Positions 19,834 through 29,830 of a stretch of DNA of 42,500 nt are shown here, one piece after another. The position numbers and the translations under genes are program-made. The notes under the pieces are model-generated. The model was not told where the DNA came from, ran no database searches, and was given only the letters and a program-made list of their open reading frames with translations. Source of the stretch: Letharia columbiana (lineage: Eukaryota > Ascomycota > Lecanoromycetes > Lecanorales > Parmeliaceae); NCBI RefSeq assembly GCF_014066305.1, contig NW_023501068.1:1-42500 (forward strand), written 5' to 3'. Within the stretch, counting starts at the first letter, position 1; every line of letters starts with the position of its first letter.

Positions 19834-20640
19834 TGTTCTGGTGACCGAGGAGTCAACTCCAAGTAGTCCATTCAGGTAGCGAGGTGGTAAGTAGATCGGT
19901 ATAATCGGAGCACTGGAGGGATGAGCAACGCGTGTGAAAAGCTTCAGACGAAAAAAGGAGTGATGATTTCTTTTTGAAGCACATCTTCTCCGTGAAAGTC
20001 AGGGAGTGGATCTGCTATCTCGAGTATGATATTCTGTCCATAACCCCAGCAATTCCGGCGGATCGGTCGTATATTCCACATGTATGGCGTCTTCTTCTGG
20101 TTCGGGCACGCGGGGGGGGGGGCTGATCACCTATTCCGGATGTCTCTTTCGCAGTGCTCCAAAGCGAGCCTGCAAACCGAAGGACAATGCTTAGAACTAC
20201 TTCCTTTCGAGGTCCGATCCCCCTTTTACATGTCATGTCATCCTTCAATCTATCCAAGTCAAAGCCGTGCACTTCCTTTTCAGCACGACCCAGAATTCCA
20301 TCTCTTCCAAACCTCGTTTCTAGCCCCGCATCTTTTCATCATCGGATACTTCAGAGTCCCAATATCCGCAGCTTTTCACAACGGCACCTCCCAGCATACC
20401 ATTCTCCCTACACAATCCACATCGCACTGCCGCCCAAGCTTCAGTTTGGGCGCACTCCACAACAGAACTTCCCTCGTTCCTACGAACAATCTACAAACGC
20501 TCGCTCGCGTAGCAGTAATTTCTCCGATAGCAGCTAATTCACAACTTTTCATACCCTTGTCCACATCATCCTACTACCTCGCCCCCCCCTCCCCCTCCCA
20601 TCTCCGACATCCAAGACCAACATGACTTCAAAACCACATC
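19834..20640. other. Intergenic stretch with pyrimidine-rich promoter
   Basis: This stretch has no confident gene. A plus-strand frame from an ATG at 20190 (MLRTTSFRGP... to RSFSQ) looks like a mitochondrial presequence, but it ends after about 116 codons without a recognisable mature domain. From 20570 to 20620 there is a CT-rich tract of the kind found just upstream of fungal start codons, directly ahead of the next gene model. A run of nine G lies at 20112-20120. Confidence 0.35.
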
Positions 20641-21262
20641 ATGCCTCAATCGCCCAAAAAGACCAATCCCGAAGCAACCGGCAGGGTTTCAGACAGCCAT
20701 GGAAGTGGCTTGCCAGAAAGATCAAACTCACTCACAACGTCAGCACCGTCAACCCAACTCACATCAACACAGAGCGATCGAAACAGTACCCGAACGGCGG
20801 GCAACGGACCATCCAACAGACCCCTCGGGGATCCATCAGATCACGGACCGCGTTCCCGTCTCCAGCTCTGCAGTACTAGTATCGCGCCGCGGGGGTTTTG
20901 TCCCGGTACGATGGATGTATGTATGTACGATGGATGGAACCTCGCGACCTCGACCTAAACCCCCCATCTCTTGCATCTCTCGAGTGCTGGCGCAAAGCTT
21001 GACTGATCGATATCCACCCACCAACCGCAATGCAATCACGTCCACCATGCACACAGGCGACCCAACTGACCCCCTATCCCCCGACCAGGCCCCCTCGGGC
21101 GAGTCGAGTGCGGAATCGTTTCGGTGTCTGGCTGACTTCCTTTCCCATCGTAGTGAATCAATTGATTGCGGGCTCTCTCCGGCTGATCTGTATCGGTTCG
21201 CGGTCTCTATTTCATCCTCGATCGTGCATGCGCTCGCGGCTTCGTATTCGGAAAAGATGTAA
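20641..21262 (+). CDS. Small hypothetical protein, disordered N-terminus (two-exon model)
   Basis: Proposed exon 1 runs 20641-20905 and exon 2 runs 21057-21262, joined over a 151 bp phase-1 intron (GTACGA...CACACAG) with a TGACTGA branch-like site. The product would be 156 residues: a Ser/Thr/Pro-rich disordered N-terminus (MPQSPKKTNPEATGRVSDS), then GDPTDPLSPDQAPSGESS, and a helical C-terminus (LSPADLYRFAVSISSSIVHA). A CT-rich leader precedes the start. An ATG at 20622 opens a different frame that lacks a partner exon. I recognise no family. The model rests on coding-like composition and one good splice pair only. Confidence 0.4.
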
Positions 21263-21604
21263 GAGATATGCCTAGCATCTCACTGTGCGCACCGCGTTCG
21301 TCTAGGCGGGTGTCGTGTGACGAGGCCAGCGCCTCTCTAGAGAGTAGGATGGGAGAGAGGTATCTATCTACCTTTTTTTTCTAAGCTCGGGTGTACGAGG
21401 CGGGTGTCCGAGTGTGAAAATTTCGCATTCGTGACGCGTATCAAAGCAACGGAGCGTGCTCGATGCTGACCTGTCGGCTCTGGGAAGAAAAAAAAGCCGC
21501 AACAGCGCACGCGATCGTTTTACCCGCCCGGTATTTGCCCCTCGACCCCTCGAATTTTCGACCGGGACTCTGTAATGGTATGAACAGAGGGAAGGGCAGC
21601 GAGC
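21263..21604. other. Short intergenic stretch
   Basis: About 340 bp with no gene. It contains an eight-T run near 21372-21379 and a run of A near 21487-21495. Toward its right end it leads into the unusually C-rich start of the next gene. Confidence 0.35.
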
Positions 21605-22174
21605 ATGATTCTACTCGTCATCTTTCTTCTCGTACCCACCCACCTCTCCTTCGCCTTCCTCCCCCCGTCCAACTCCTCCCTCCCCCTCCTCCGCTTACCA
21701 TCCCCACCCCCACCCCCGTCCCCCCCTCCCCCCACAACCTTTACGGCACTCCGCCCCCACACTCCGACCCTACACGACAAACCCTGGCCCTCCCCCCCCT
21801 ACCGGCGCCCCATCAAGGACGGCCTCGCCATCACCATCACCGCGTACGGCGACTCCCTCGCCGCCAAGTACACCGCCTACATCCTGAAGGCCCTGCTCGC
21901 GATCCAGCGCGTCATCCGGAACGCCGGCGGCCCCCACGACGTGCTCGAGGAGACGACGACGGTGGGGAAGATCGCGGGCGCCGTCTACGCCGAGGTCGGC
22001 TTCTACGCCCTGCACGCGCCGGCCGGGATCGAGCGGGTGCAGGCGGCGGAGGTGCTGCAGAAGGTGTGGGAGCTCGTCTTTGAGTATTCCCCGGCGAAGG
22101 AGATCACGTCGTCGACGGTTGTGGCGGAGGGGAGGGAGTTGGTGCTGTTTAGGTTGAGCTTTCGTCGGATATGA
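21605..22174 (+). CDS. Hypothetical secreted or membrane-anchored protein with Pro-rich linker (189 aa)
   Basis: A single exon. The N-terminus (MILLVIFLLVPTHLSFAF) is a strong signal peptide or anchor, then a Pro/Ser-rich linker of about 40 residues (PSPPPPPSPPPP), then a compact C-terminal domain of about 110 residues that starts near GLAITITAYGDSLAAKY and ends LVLFRLSFRRI. The C-terminal domain looks like an alternating helix/strand fold and has no Cys pairs. The base composition of 21650-22050 is far richer in C and G than the neighbours. I do not recognise the family; small fungal proteins with this layout occur in Dothideomycetes, but function is unknown. Confidence 0.65.
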   Translation: MILLVIFLLVPTHLSFAFLPPSNSSLPLLRLPSPPPPPSPPPPTTFTALRPHTPTLHDKPWPSPPYRRPIKDGLAITITAYGDSLAAKYTAYILKALLAIQRVIRNAGGPHDVLEETTTVGKIAGAVYAEVGFYALHAPAGIERVQAAEVLQKVWELVFEYSPAKEITSSTVVAEGRELVLFRLSFRRI

Positions 22175-22748
22175 GGAGAGGTGTGTGTGTGCTGAATGGA
22201 GGATGATGAGTTTGATGACCGGTTTCGAATCTGAGGCTGTGCGGGATTTGTTGGGTGACGAAGTACTAAGAGACAGGGCACGCGGTCTGAAGAGTAGGTA
22301 GAACATTCCATCACAGACGTTGACGAGGAGAGCAATTTGTCGAAAGGATTCTCAAAGCCCTCCGAGAGTGGGACTGCTGTATCTCTCGGAAACCGCAGAT
22401 GATGTACCAGAGAAGAACATGCAAATTCCTACAGACACAATTTTCGCAGTGGTTCGGGTTGATACACGGCTCCGTTGGGTACTTGCTACAATCGAATCAT
22501 AAAAATGTTGGATCTCAAGTCATTATCGCTGAAGAGAGAAATGATAGCGCCGACCCCAACCAAGTCTCGGACGACATCGTGCGTCATCATCTTCACGATA
22601 AGTAGACGAGAATACAATTCACTATTCTCGCTACCTGATGTGCGAGTCGTTGATCTGCGGAGAAGCTCCGAATGCTGTATATATTCTTTTCTATCCCACA
22701 AGGCCCTTTTGGAAATTGCGAGAACGTCGAGCAAGTCGAGACTGAGTG
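22175..22748. other. Intergenic stretch, nothing recognised
   Basis: About 570 bp between two plus-strand genes. Frames on both strands are short and lack motifs. Confidence 0.35.
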
Positions 22749-23357
22749 ATGAGTTCTCCAATACTTGCCACTCTACAGACGCCAGACGAGAGAACGTCCT
22801 GCGAGGTGAATCTCAATGACGATGGGGATATGAAAAAGACATTAAGAGCCCTGATGCTTCAAGGATATATCATCCTGAAAGACGCGACCATGGTCGAGGA
22901 ATGCTGGGAGGGCGCAGTGCAAGATCTGTCGAACCATCGGGTAAGGTCCAACTACACGGAATGAGCAGTCTTGCCTAACTGACGGTAAAATTAGCTTGTT
23001 CAGAAAATCATGACCGCTAACAACGAAGATGGGTTCGTTGTCCTTCACCACGAATGCTATTATATGGAAGCAGGGCAGCAGCCAATTCAGCACAACAATA
23101 GCGCCGCGCGAAGAGCCGAGCCTATGTTCCTCGCCTTCCATTTGGGAGGTCAAAAGGGTGTTACGAAATGGGTCATCACTTGCGACGAGGGTGAAAACGG
23201 TGAGATGACGGAGATCTATGTTCCAGTGGAGGCTGTGGCGGGCGACATTTTTCTCTGTAATGCTCGGCATGATCGGTCGGACCCAGCGCCTTGTATACCA
23301 AAAGATGCTTTGTGCAACTTGATAAGGATCCAGTATAAAGCGAAACCTTTCCCCTGA
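22749..23357 (+). CDS. Conserved hypothetical fungal protein (184 aa, one intron)
   Basis: Exon 1 (22749-22940) and exon 2 (22995-23357) flank a clean 54 bp phase-0 intron (GTAAGG...AATTAG, with branch CTAACTGAC). The joined chain reads DLSNHRLVQKIMTANNEDGF across the splice. The C-terminal half contains FVVLHHECYYMEAGQQPI, FLAFHLGGQKGVTKWVITCD and EIYVPVEAVAGDIFLCNARH, an all-beta-looking arrangement that recurs in small uncharacterised fungal proteins as I remember them. No catalytic motif is obvious. A GTG at 22746 precedes the ATG in frame, and the ATG is used. The gene looks intact. Confidence 0.68.
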
Positions 23358-23950
23358 GAGGTAGGAACCATGCGCCAGGCTTGGATATTTCTAGGTGGAA
23401 GATCCAAGTGACTCTGCAATTCGGCTCTCTTCATACTCTGAACGTTACCCAGCTCATTTCTTCCTATGTCAAACGTATCGATGATATTGCTAGCATGGTT
23501 TTCCCCGATACCGTGAAGCTAGACCTATTGCTGCTCTCAAAATGGTCAACGCAGTATGTGCGCCAAGAAGTACCTGCAATGCATGTCATACTTTCATTAT
23601 GGGAGATAGGGCTCAAAGTATTTCTTAAGTCAGAGGAGGTCAGCTCGACAGCTTCATGACTTAGATCGAGAAGGCTTCGTTGGCAAGCAGGATCCTTGAG
23701 TCGCAATATTTCGACGAAATGGCCCAGGGAAGAGTGGAACACATAAACCGAAACGCGATTCGTGGGCGAGGATCGCTTGAGCCTTTCTGAACAAGCTTAG
23801 CAAAGGTCAGCGCTGTCCCATTGCCCACCTCTGTCCCCACCCCTCGCCCCTCCCACCCAAAACGGTGTACCAGTTACGCATGAACGGCCAAAGCATGATC
23901 CAGGCGACAGGACTGACTAGGGTTGCGAACATGATGTTCCATTGAAGATC
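23358..23950. other. Convergent intergenic stretch
   Basis: About 590 bp between the 3' ends of two convergent genes. Short frames exist but none is protein-like. A C-rich patch lies at about 23826-23860. Confidence 0.35.
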
Positions 23951-24778
23951 TCAGACATGCTCCGGAGCATCTATGAAGAATACGCGTTCCAAGGGAACGT
24001 CACTGCCTCGTCCAACTGCAGCTCTCCACAAGTCTTCTTCCTCCTTCAAAGCGCCAATGATTTCGATTCGCCGAGGATACTCTGCATAAGTCTGGTCGAA
24101 ATCCAGGTTCTCTAGCAGTTCTTGCCCAAGCCAGCAACATCCTGAGAGGCACCGGCAATTGCTCAGATCAAGGCGGAGTAGGTCGAGATCATGCACACTA
24201 AAAGCGTGGATCTTGTCCGTCCAAACACATAAGAGGTCTCCAATGCTCTCATGGTGCAGAAGCTCCGCTTTCTCACTCCTGGAAAGGCGCTCGAAGTCGT
24301 CCCCGACGACATCGAGCCTGTTCTCAGCTTTCATCCGTTGGACCATAGCGGACGTGTTCTCCGCAACATCACGCATATCGAAGGCGCAATCGAGCTTCTT
24401 GACTGGGGGTATGGTTCTCATCGTCCGGTACGCCCAGTCATAGAATTGTCCCATCGCGCCAAAGGGTAGGTAAAAGATGTTCTTTCCCGAGCAGAGTACG
24501 GCTTCGGCTTCGTCTTGCATTCTGTGACTGACTTGAAGGAGCTCCCATGCCGGCGGCTCGTGGGTCCATTCCGGAAAGCGCGCCTCCACGCGGGGACTCC
24601 ATCGCGGATACTCTTTATCCACGCAAAGGCTCAAAGCTACATGCCCCGGTGCTAAAGCCAAGTCCAGGATCTGACAGCGGATTTCCGTGGGCAGATCGAA
24701 GTAGCGGAAAGGTCCTCTTCAATCAAACCCGGAAGCGAGAGGATGGAATTTCCAGTCGGAGGAGTTCTGATCGGCCAT
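23951..24778 (-). pseudogene. 2EXR/F-box-like gene interrupted by one in-frame TGA
   Basis: From ATG 24778 the frame reads MADQNSSDWKFHPLASGFD, then TGA (24721-24719), then continues without a shift into RGPFRYFDLPTEIRCQILDL, the start motif of the fungal 2EXR/F-box-like family, and VSHRMQDEAEAVLCSGKNIF, its second motif. It runs on to a normal stop at 23951 (276 codons in all). Because the conserved start motif follows the TGA in the same frame, the stop is either a recent nonsense mutation (one transition from CGA) or a sequencing error. No GT-AG pair of sensible length removes it. The first ATG after the stop lies inside the conserved region (HRMQDE), so a shorter protein would lose the F-box-like helix. 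Confidence 0.7.
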
Positions 24779-25600
24779 TGTTCGCTTTGCAGGACCGGAT
24801 GGTTGTTAGGTCTAAGCTCGTGAGGACGTCGCTTGAGCAATGTACAGTGACTGAACGAGAACTTGAGGTTTGAGCCCGGGACTACGCGGCTTGGAGACTC
24901 GAAGATCATGTCATTGCCATAATCCTCTACGTTCTTGTTAGGCTTTTACTGGCTTGAGTCGTTTGTTGCATGGTTGTTGTTGAAAGTGAGAGGAATCCAT
25001 GTCGCGTCCGAAGAATTTGTACGTCGCTTAGCGCGGTTTGTATAAATTTCACAAAGTAATGCAACAGTCATACACAAGTCTCAACTCTCTAGAGCGTCTT
25101 GAACGGAGACTGTGGTTGAAAACATAATTCGATGATGCGTCTGCTTAGTTTGCGAGACGATCTGCTTATGTACCCTGCCGCTCTAACGGTGCTATATAGC
25201 AAGAAGTCTTGAAGCCTTGAATCCCTCCAGCCTCGTACAGATTCCTGTGCTGCCACAATCCAACGTTATATCCAGGCCTGTCTCGGCCGGGAGTTTCTCC
25301 AAAGTGGACCATCTCCTCCTCTAATTGACAACATCAATTCATTGAGAACCTAGAGTCCTCCGAAACCATGGGCCCGCGTATCGCCACTGAGATGGCTTCG
25401 GCGCCGGCCACATCAGGCTGTTAGCCGCGGAAGCGGTCCAGCATCGGTCACTGGTTTCCACTCTTGAATCCTCGATGGCGATAGACCGAACTGGAATACC
25501 TCCGCCTTCAAGATGAAAGATAGCCGGTCAAGTCTTCCGGCCCCTCTTGGCCATGGTGGATCGCGGCCTCGTCAACATATTGGTGGTGTCGATATCTTTT
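24779..25600. other. Intergenic stretch, nothing recognised
   Basis: About 820 bp between the upstream side of the 2EXR-like gene and the 3' end of the DUF3431 gene. No coding-like frame, RNA gene or repeat was noticed. Confidence 0.35.
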
Positions 25601-26536
25601 TCATATATACGATTCTCCCAGTTTGCCATCCTTTTTCTTCTGCCCAGGCATCGGGCTCCAACTCCCCATGCACCCTGGCATCTCCGGCTCATTACTGCAG
25701 TTGAACAGCGTCGGCCATAACCTCTCCACAGTGTGTCCAAAAAGCGGATTGTCAGGCAGGCTCTCCCCGAGCGTCTTTTTTAACCCTGCCGGCTCCTGCT
25801 CTTGGTGTATCCAATGACCCTCCGGCGCATCCACCAGACTGCCTATGTATTCATATATCCACCTTGGCCTCGCAATCACTTTTTCTTTCGCCACAATGAA
25901 TTGCCCGAGCCAGGAGATTGACTGTCGCTCGGTGGAGTCGCAGACTTTGTTGTCGAAGAGGGTTTGGAGTTGAGGGAGGAGGGGAAAGTGGCCGGTTGGG
26001 CAGTCACCGCAGACGCAAAAGATGGGGTTGCCACCGTGTTGGAGGTTGAAGAATTTGGTTTCGTTGGTGAACTTGTAGCGGAGAGACTTGTCGAGCCAGT
26101 CGGTGAAAGGGCGGGAGGTGTTACCGGTGTCGTTGAGACCGGTGATTGCGGCTTGGCTGAACATGGTGTAGGGGTATATATGGTCGTAGGTCTTGTTGAT
26201 GTGGTGCATGTATGTTCCTTGCTCTCTGCCGACATTCGGGAGGCGAATGACTTCTGCAGCATCCAAGAGTTCTTTGATCTGATCGAGGTTGGTGTGCTTG
26301 TTCTTTGTGTATACCGTGACGGTTGAACCGAGCTCTTTTACGAATGGCATCTCGCGCACTGCAGTGACCCAATCTTTCACTTTGGACAAGTTTTCATTAT
26401 AGTGAGAGATGACCAGCTGAAACTGTGGCTGTTTTTGATGCTTCTGAGAAGGCAGGATCCATACGTGGATAAAAACGATGCAAGACAGAATGGCGAGGCC
26501 CACACGGGCGACAGGGGAACTAAGCCAAGGTATCAT
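25601..26536 (-). CDS. DUF3431 family protein, single-pass type II membrane (311 aa)
   Basis: A single exon from ATG 26536. Residues 10-28 (ARVGLAILSCIVFIHVWIL) form an N-terminal anchor. The lumenal part shows the family signatures: FQLVISHYNENLSKVKDWV, VTVYTKNK, LPNVGREQGTYMHHI and YDHIYPYTMFSQA, which together are the core of DUF3431 (PF11913, a fungal family of unknown function whose members look like Golgi glycosyltransferase-type proteins). Cysteines in FCVCGDCP and FNCSNEPEMPGC may form disulfides. The predicted location is the secretory pathway, but no activity is established. The gene is intact. The opposite-strand frames across it are shadows. Confidence 0.86.
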   Translation of the reverse strand: MIPWLSSPVARVGLAILSCIVFIHVWILPSQKHQKQPQFQLVISHYNENLSKVKDWVTAVREMPFVKELGSTVTVYTKNKHTNLDQIKELLDAAEVIRLPNVGREQGTYMHHINKTYDHIYPYTMFSQAAITGLNDTGNTSRPFTDWLDKSLRYKFTNETKFFNLQHGGNPIFCVCGDCPTGHFPLLPQLQTLFDNKVCDSTERQSISWLGQFIVAKEKVIARPRWIYEYIGSLVDAPEGHWIHQEQEPAGLKKTLGESLPDNPLFGHTVERLWPTLFNCSNEPEMPGCMGSWSPMPGQKKKDGKLGESYI

Positions 26537-27910
26537 GATGGTGGCGGATGAGTTATATGTAGAAAGCGAAAAGACTCAATATATACGCGCAAAGCCATGA
26601 AGAGACAATGCGATTGATGAGAAGAATAGAGAACATTTAAAAGTGAAAGGTGGAATGAAAGGAGTGATGATTATTGATTACGACACCTCGCCCTCCAACA
26701 TTATTCTGCAGCCGAGGAACCCCTGTTCTCTCCTGATTCCTGAAACGAGTGAAGTATTCCTACCAATCAAGTTTACCGTTTCGAGTTGCGGAGCCGCCAA
26801 CCCTTCCCCTATTCTTGAGCCTAACAGGCCTGCTTCGTCTAAAGTCCCCCCCAGCCCACAGTCCAGGATTTTTCATGATACACAGCAGTATTTTCCTCAT
26901 GGAAGTAAAAAAAACAAATTTCACGTAGACACACAGTATCAATGCGATACGAAGTGCAAGCAGAGTGTAGTACGTACGAAGGGTTGGCTGTCATTTCCAA
27001 CTTTCCAACACGGGAGCAAGATTGGCTTCGACAGTGCCGCAAAGTTATCTCGGGAGACGTAATGCTGCGTGGACAAAGGTCAGGAATGATCATCTCTTTC
27101 GATCTAGCCTTCATGAGCCAAAAAGAATCCGAATGAAAGCGAATGCGAATGCGACGGCGACCACGAAGGAGTCCGAATGAAAGCGATTGCGACATTGCTT
27201 ATCGAAGACCGATGGCTGAACTCTGAGAAGCCCCGGTGGTGCTGGGGGCGTTGTGCGGGGCAACTGGTAGCGATGAAGCTGACTCTCGCTGCCAGCCTGC
27301 GCTTCTGTCCTTCTCTCATCTCCATCTGCGAGATAGCTGCCGAAAGTTATCACGTTTAAGCTTGATTGGCTTGATGAAGGTGTGATGATGAAGTGAGGTT
27401 GTCTTACCTACATGGAAGAAGTAGGAATGCTGCAGGGCGCCCCGAACCCGTTGCATGCAGGGCCGCTGTCAAGATTGCTCCGGCATCAAATCTTTCTGAC
27501 AGGACGGGCAGGTCCATCATTGAGGTTTGAACGACGGATTTTAATCCTCCTCGAACACATCTGTGTCATCTCTCTTTGCGTTGGCTTTATCATTCCAATC
27601 ATCACCGCACACGCCTCGGAGCAGAACGCAGACGGTTCGGCTGGCCGAATCCTATCAGCCAGCTGCAGCGCTTTATCTAGTCGACTAGAAAATAGGTCCA
27701 TCATGCGTTGTAGCTGGCTGGTGCTGATATTGCCATTGCTGTTTCTTTACGTTTAAGTGGAACTCTATCATCCTACCCGCATATTCGTGGAATAAAGCTT
27801 TTATGCTTCTCACTCAAGGCCAGCTAACCTTTCAATTCCTTGGAGCAGTCTCCCTTGCTGGAAGTAGTATCGTACATGCAAGACTACTATCTGCAAAGAA
27901 GGCCGCCTTA
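26537..27910. other. Long intergenic stretch with a short tandem motif
   Basis: Almost 1.4 kb without a supportable gene. TCCGAATGAAAGCGA occurs at 27128 and again at 27172 (44 bp apart), each followed by TTGCGA or ATGCGA-type hexamers; it is a small degenerate minisatellite. The other frames lack motifs. The right end carries the start of the methyltransferase remnant. Confidence 0.4.
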
Positions 27911-28261
27911 ATGTATCCTAATCTTTTTGAAGGCGCAGGTTACAACCTGGATCGCTACTTGAGCTACCATGAAATCTACGACCCCTCATTCGACGACCTG
28001 GTCGATTTACATCACATCTCCCACGAGGGGCAATAGAGCCTCGCCCAAGACGTCGGCACCGGTCCTGCAATGGTCGCTGAAACCCTCACGAAGCGCCTCG
28101 ACAGGGTCATACATAGCCAGCGACTTGAATCCCCAGCAAATATTCATCGCTCGCACACGACTCCATTCTTCGCCAATCTTCAGCATTGACGTCTTACAAC
28201 GCCGAGCAGAGGATATAGCCGAGCAAAATAGCAGAGTCGATATGGTTACCGCCGCAGAATT
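27911..28261 (+). pseudogene. Truncated SAM-dependent methyltransferase (type 11 / trans-aconitate methyltransferase-like) remnant
   Basis: From ATG 27911 the frame reads MYPNLFEGAGYNLDRYLSYH and continues to HISHEGQ, then TAG where the family normally has Trp. The same frame goes on with SLAQDVGTGPAMVAETLTKR, the SAM-binding motif I. A one-base shift near 28110 brings in SDLNPQQIFIARTRLHSS and [19 protein letters not shown], motifs II-III. After AAE the family sequence stops abruptly and the next recognisable residues belong to a different protein (NAD+ synthetase). The C-terminal half of the methyltransferase is missing. Trp to TAG is a G-to-A change that on the other strand is CpA to TpA, as RIP would make it. 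Definitely nonfunctional. Confidence 0.75.
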
Positions 28262-29610
28262 CAAAACTTCTTATCCGTCCGAAAGAAAGCGGCAATTATC
28301 GGGAAAGGCGATTCTTCGCCCATTGGAGAAGACCAGGCCATACGGAGCAGTTTCACCTTCCCCGAATGATCCAGAGTATTAGAGTATTGTTGGTAAGAGA
28401 ACGACGACGATTGGCGATGCAGTAGTTACCTTGATTGTCAAGACACTATCGTCGGTTGCGAGACTTGCGAAGAACTATTTACGCCGAACAGACCTCATGC
28501 CCAAATGTCTCTTGATGGTATCGAGACATTCACAAATTCGAGTGGCTCACACCACTAATCAAGAAGTTAGAGACGCGCTAACATATGATCAATGAAGCAA
28601 CCATGAAGGCAGGTGGGATCTATCTATATGCAAACCAGCAAGCATGTGACGGAGACAGACTCTACTATGATGGCAGTGCCATGATCTTCCAAACTGGCTC
28701 ATTACTAGCTCAAAGGTCGCAATTCAGCCTCAGCGACGTCGAAGTGATCACAGCGACCTGCGACATTGAAGGCACCAAAGGGGTCAAGTTTTCCGTTCCT
28801 CATTTCAACAAGTGACGCGCGCCATGCAATAACCTCGCATAGAAGTGGACTTTTCCTTTATTGTACCCCGTATCATTCCTCGGTAAGGAAATCTATCCGT
28901 CCAAACCGCAAGATCCGTTCTCTCATACGCCCGAAAGCGAAATCGCATTAGGCCCTGCATGTTGGCTATGGGATTCCCTGAGGCGTAGTCGACAGGCTAA
29001 CTTCTTCCTTCCACTCTCCGGCAGCATGGCATCGACTCGGCAAACCCCGCCATGATTGTCTTCCCCATGTGCAGACTTGTAATTCAAGCCATCAAGGCCG
29101 AAACCCCAGCAAGTGATCGCGGATACACACACAGTCTGCGCGGATAACGACGGGCTGCCTCCCACGCCCGGCGGAGCTGTGCGGAAGATTGTTCCACACG
29201 TGTTGTATGTGGGGACCGAGAAGCACGGCTCGAAGGAGCCACGCCAAAGGGCGCGAAGTTTTTCCCAAAAGCGCTCAACCCCATCGTACAGATCTCAACA
29301 TCGACACCACCGTCACCGCGGTGGACCAGCTCTACGCCACGCGTCCGAAGTGCGGCGGGGACCGTCGCGGAAGGGCCCGCGTCTACGTACATAACATACA
29401 GAAGGCGTCTCCGGATCGGTGTGTCACATTTCTCCGCGCGGATGCTTCCCAGCGTGGGAAGGAAGGCGGAAGGGGTGGCTCCGGGCTTGTGATCGGAAGC
29501 GCCAACGTTGACGAGCGGTCACGGGGGTACTGCGAGGAGTACGACCGTTCCGGCGCAGTTCGGGGTCGCGTAGGTTGGGTGAGCAAAACCGATCTATTTC
29601 GAACTTGTAC
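28262..29610 (+). pseudogene. Decayed glutamine-dependent NAD+ synthetase, lacking its N-terminus
   Basis: Collinear pieces of the eukaryotic two-domain enzyme appear in shifting frames: LLIRPK at about 28267, [17 protein letters not shown] and [11 protein letters not shown] (28290-28385), [23 protein letters not shown] (about 28465-28520), NMINEATMKAGGIYLYANQQ and ACDGDRLYYDG (28582-28674), QFSLSDVEVITATCDIE. The synthetase domain follows with [14 protein letters not shown] (28935-28972), a damaged SGGIDS ATP-pyrophosphatase loop, IFHTCCMWG, DLNIDTTV, GLVIGSANVDE and KTDL (about 29590). The N-terminal 80-100 residues of the glutaminase domain are absent, and more than five frame changes or stops occur. 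The family enzyme converts nicotinic acid adenine dinucleotide, glutamine and ATP to NAD+; it is essential, so a functional copy must exist elsewhere. Confidence 0.85.
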
Positions 29611-29830
29611 AGCCCTGACGATGGTTGGTGCGACGAGCGCCCATTCTTGTATGCTGATCTCGGCTGGCCGTACAAGGGAACTGAAGAAGCGCTGAAGAAT
29701 ATGTGAGGGGGTAGGGGCTAATCAAAGCAGTGGAGATTGAGGAGATCAGAGAAGGGATTATTTTCTTATCGATAGTTTCATCCACAGAGCAGCCAAGTCA
29801 GACTCTTTGACGTACAGCTTGTAAAGCCAT

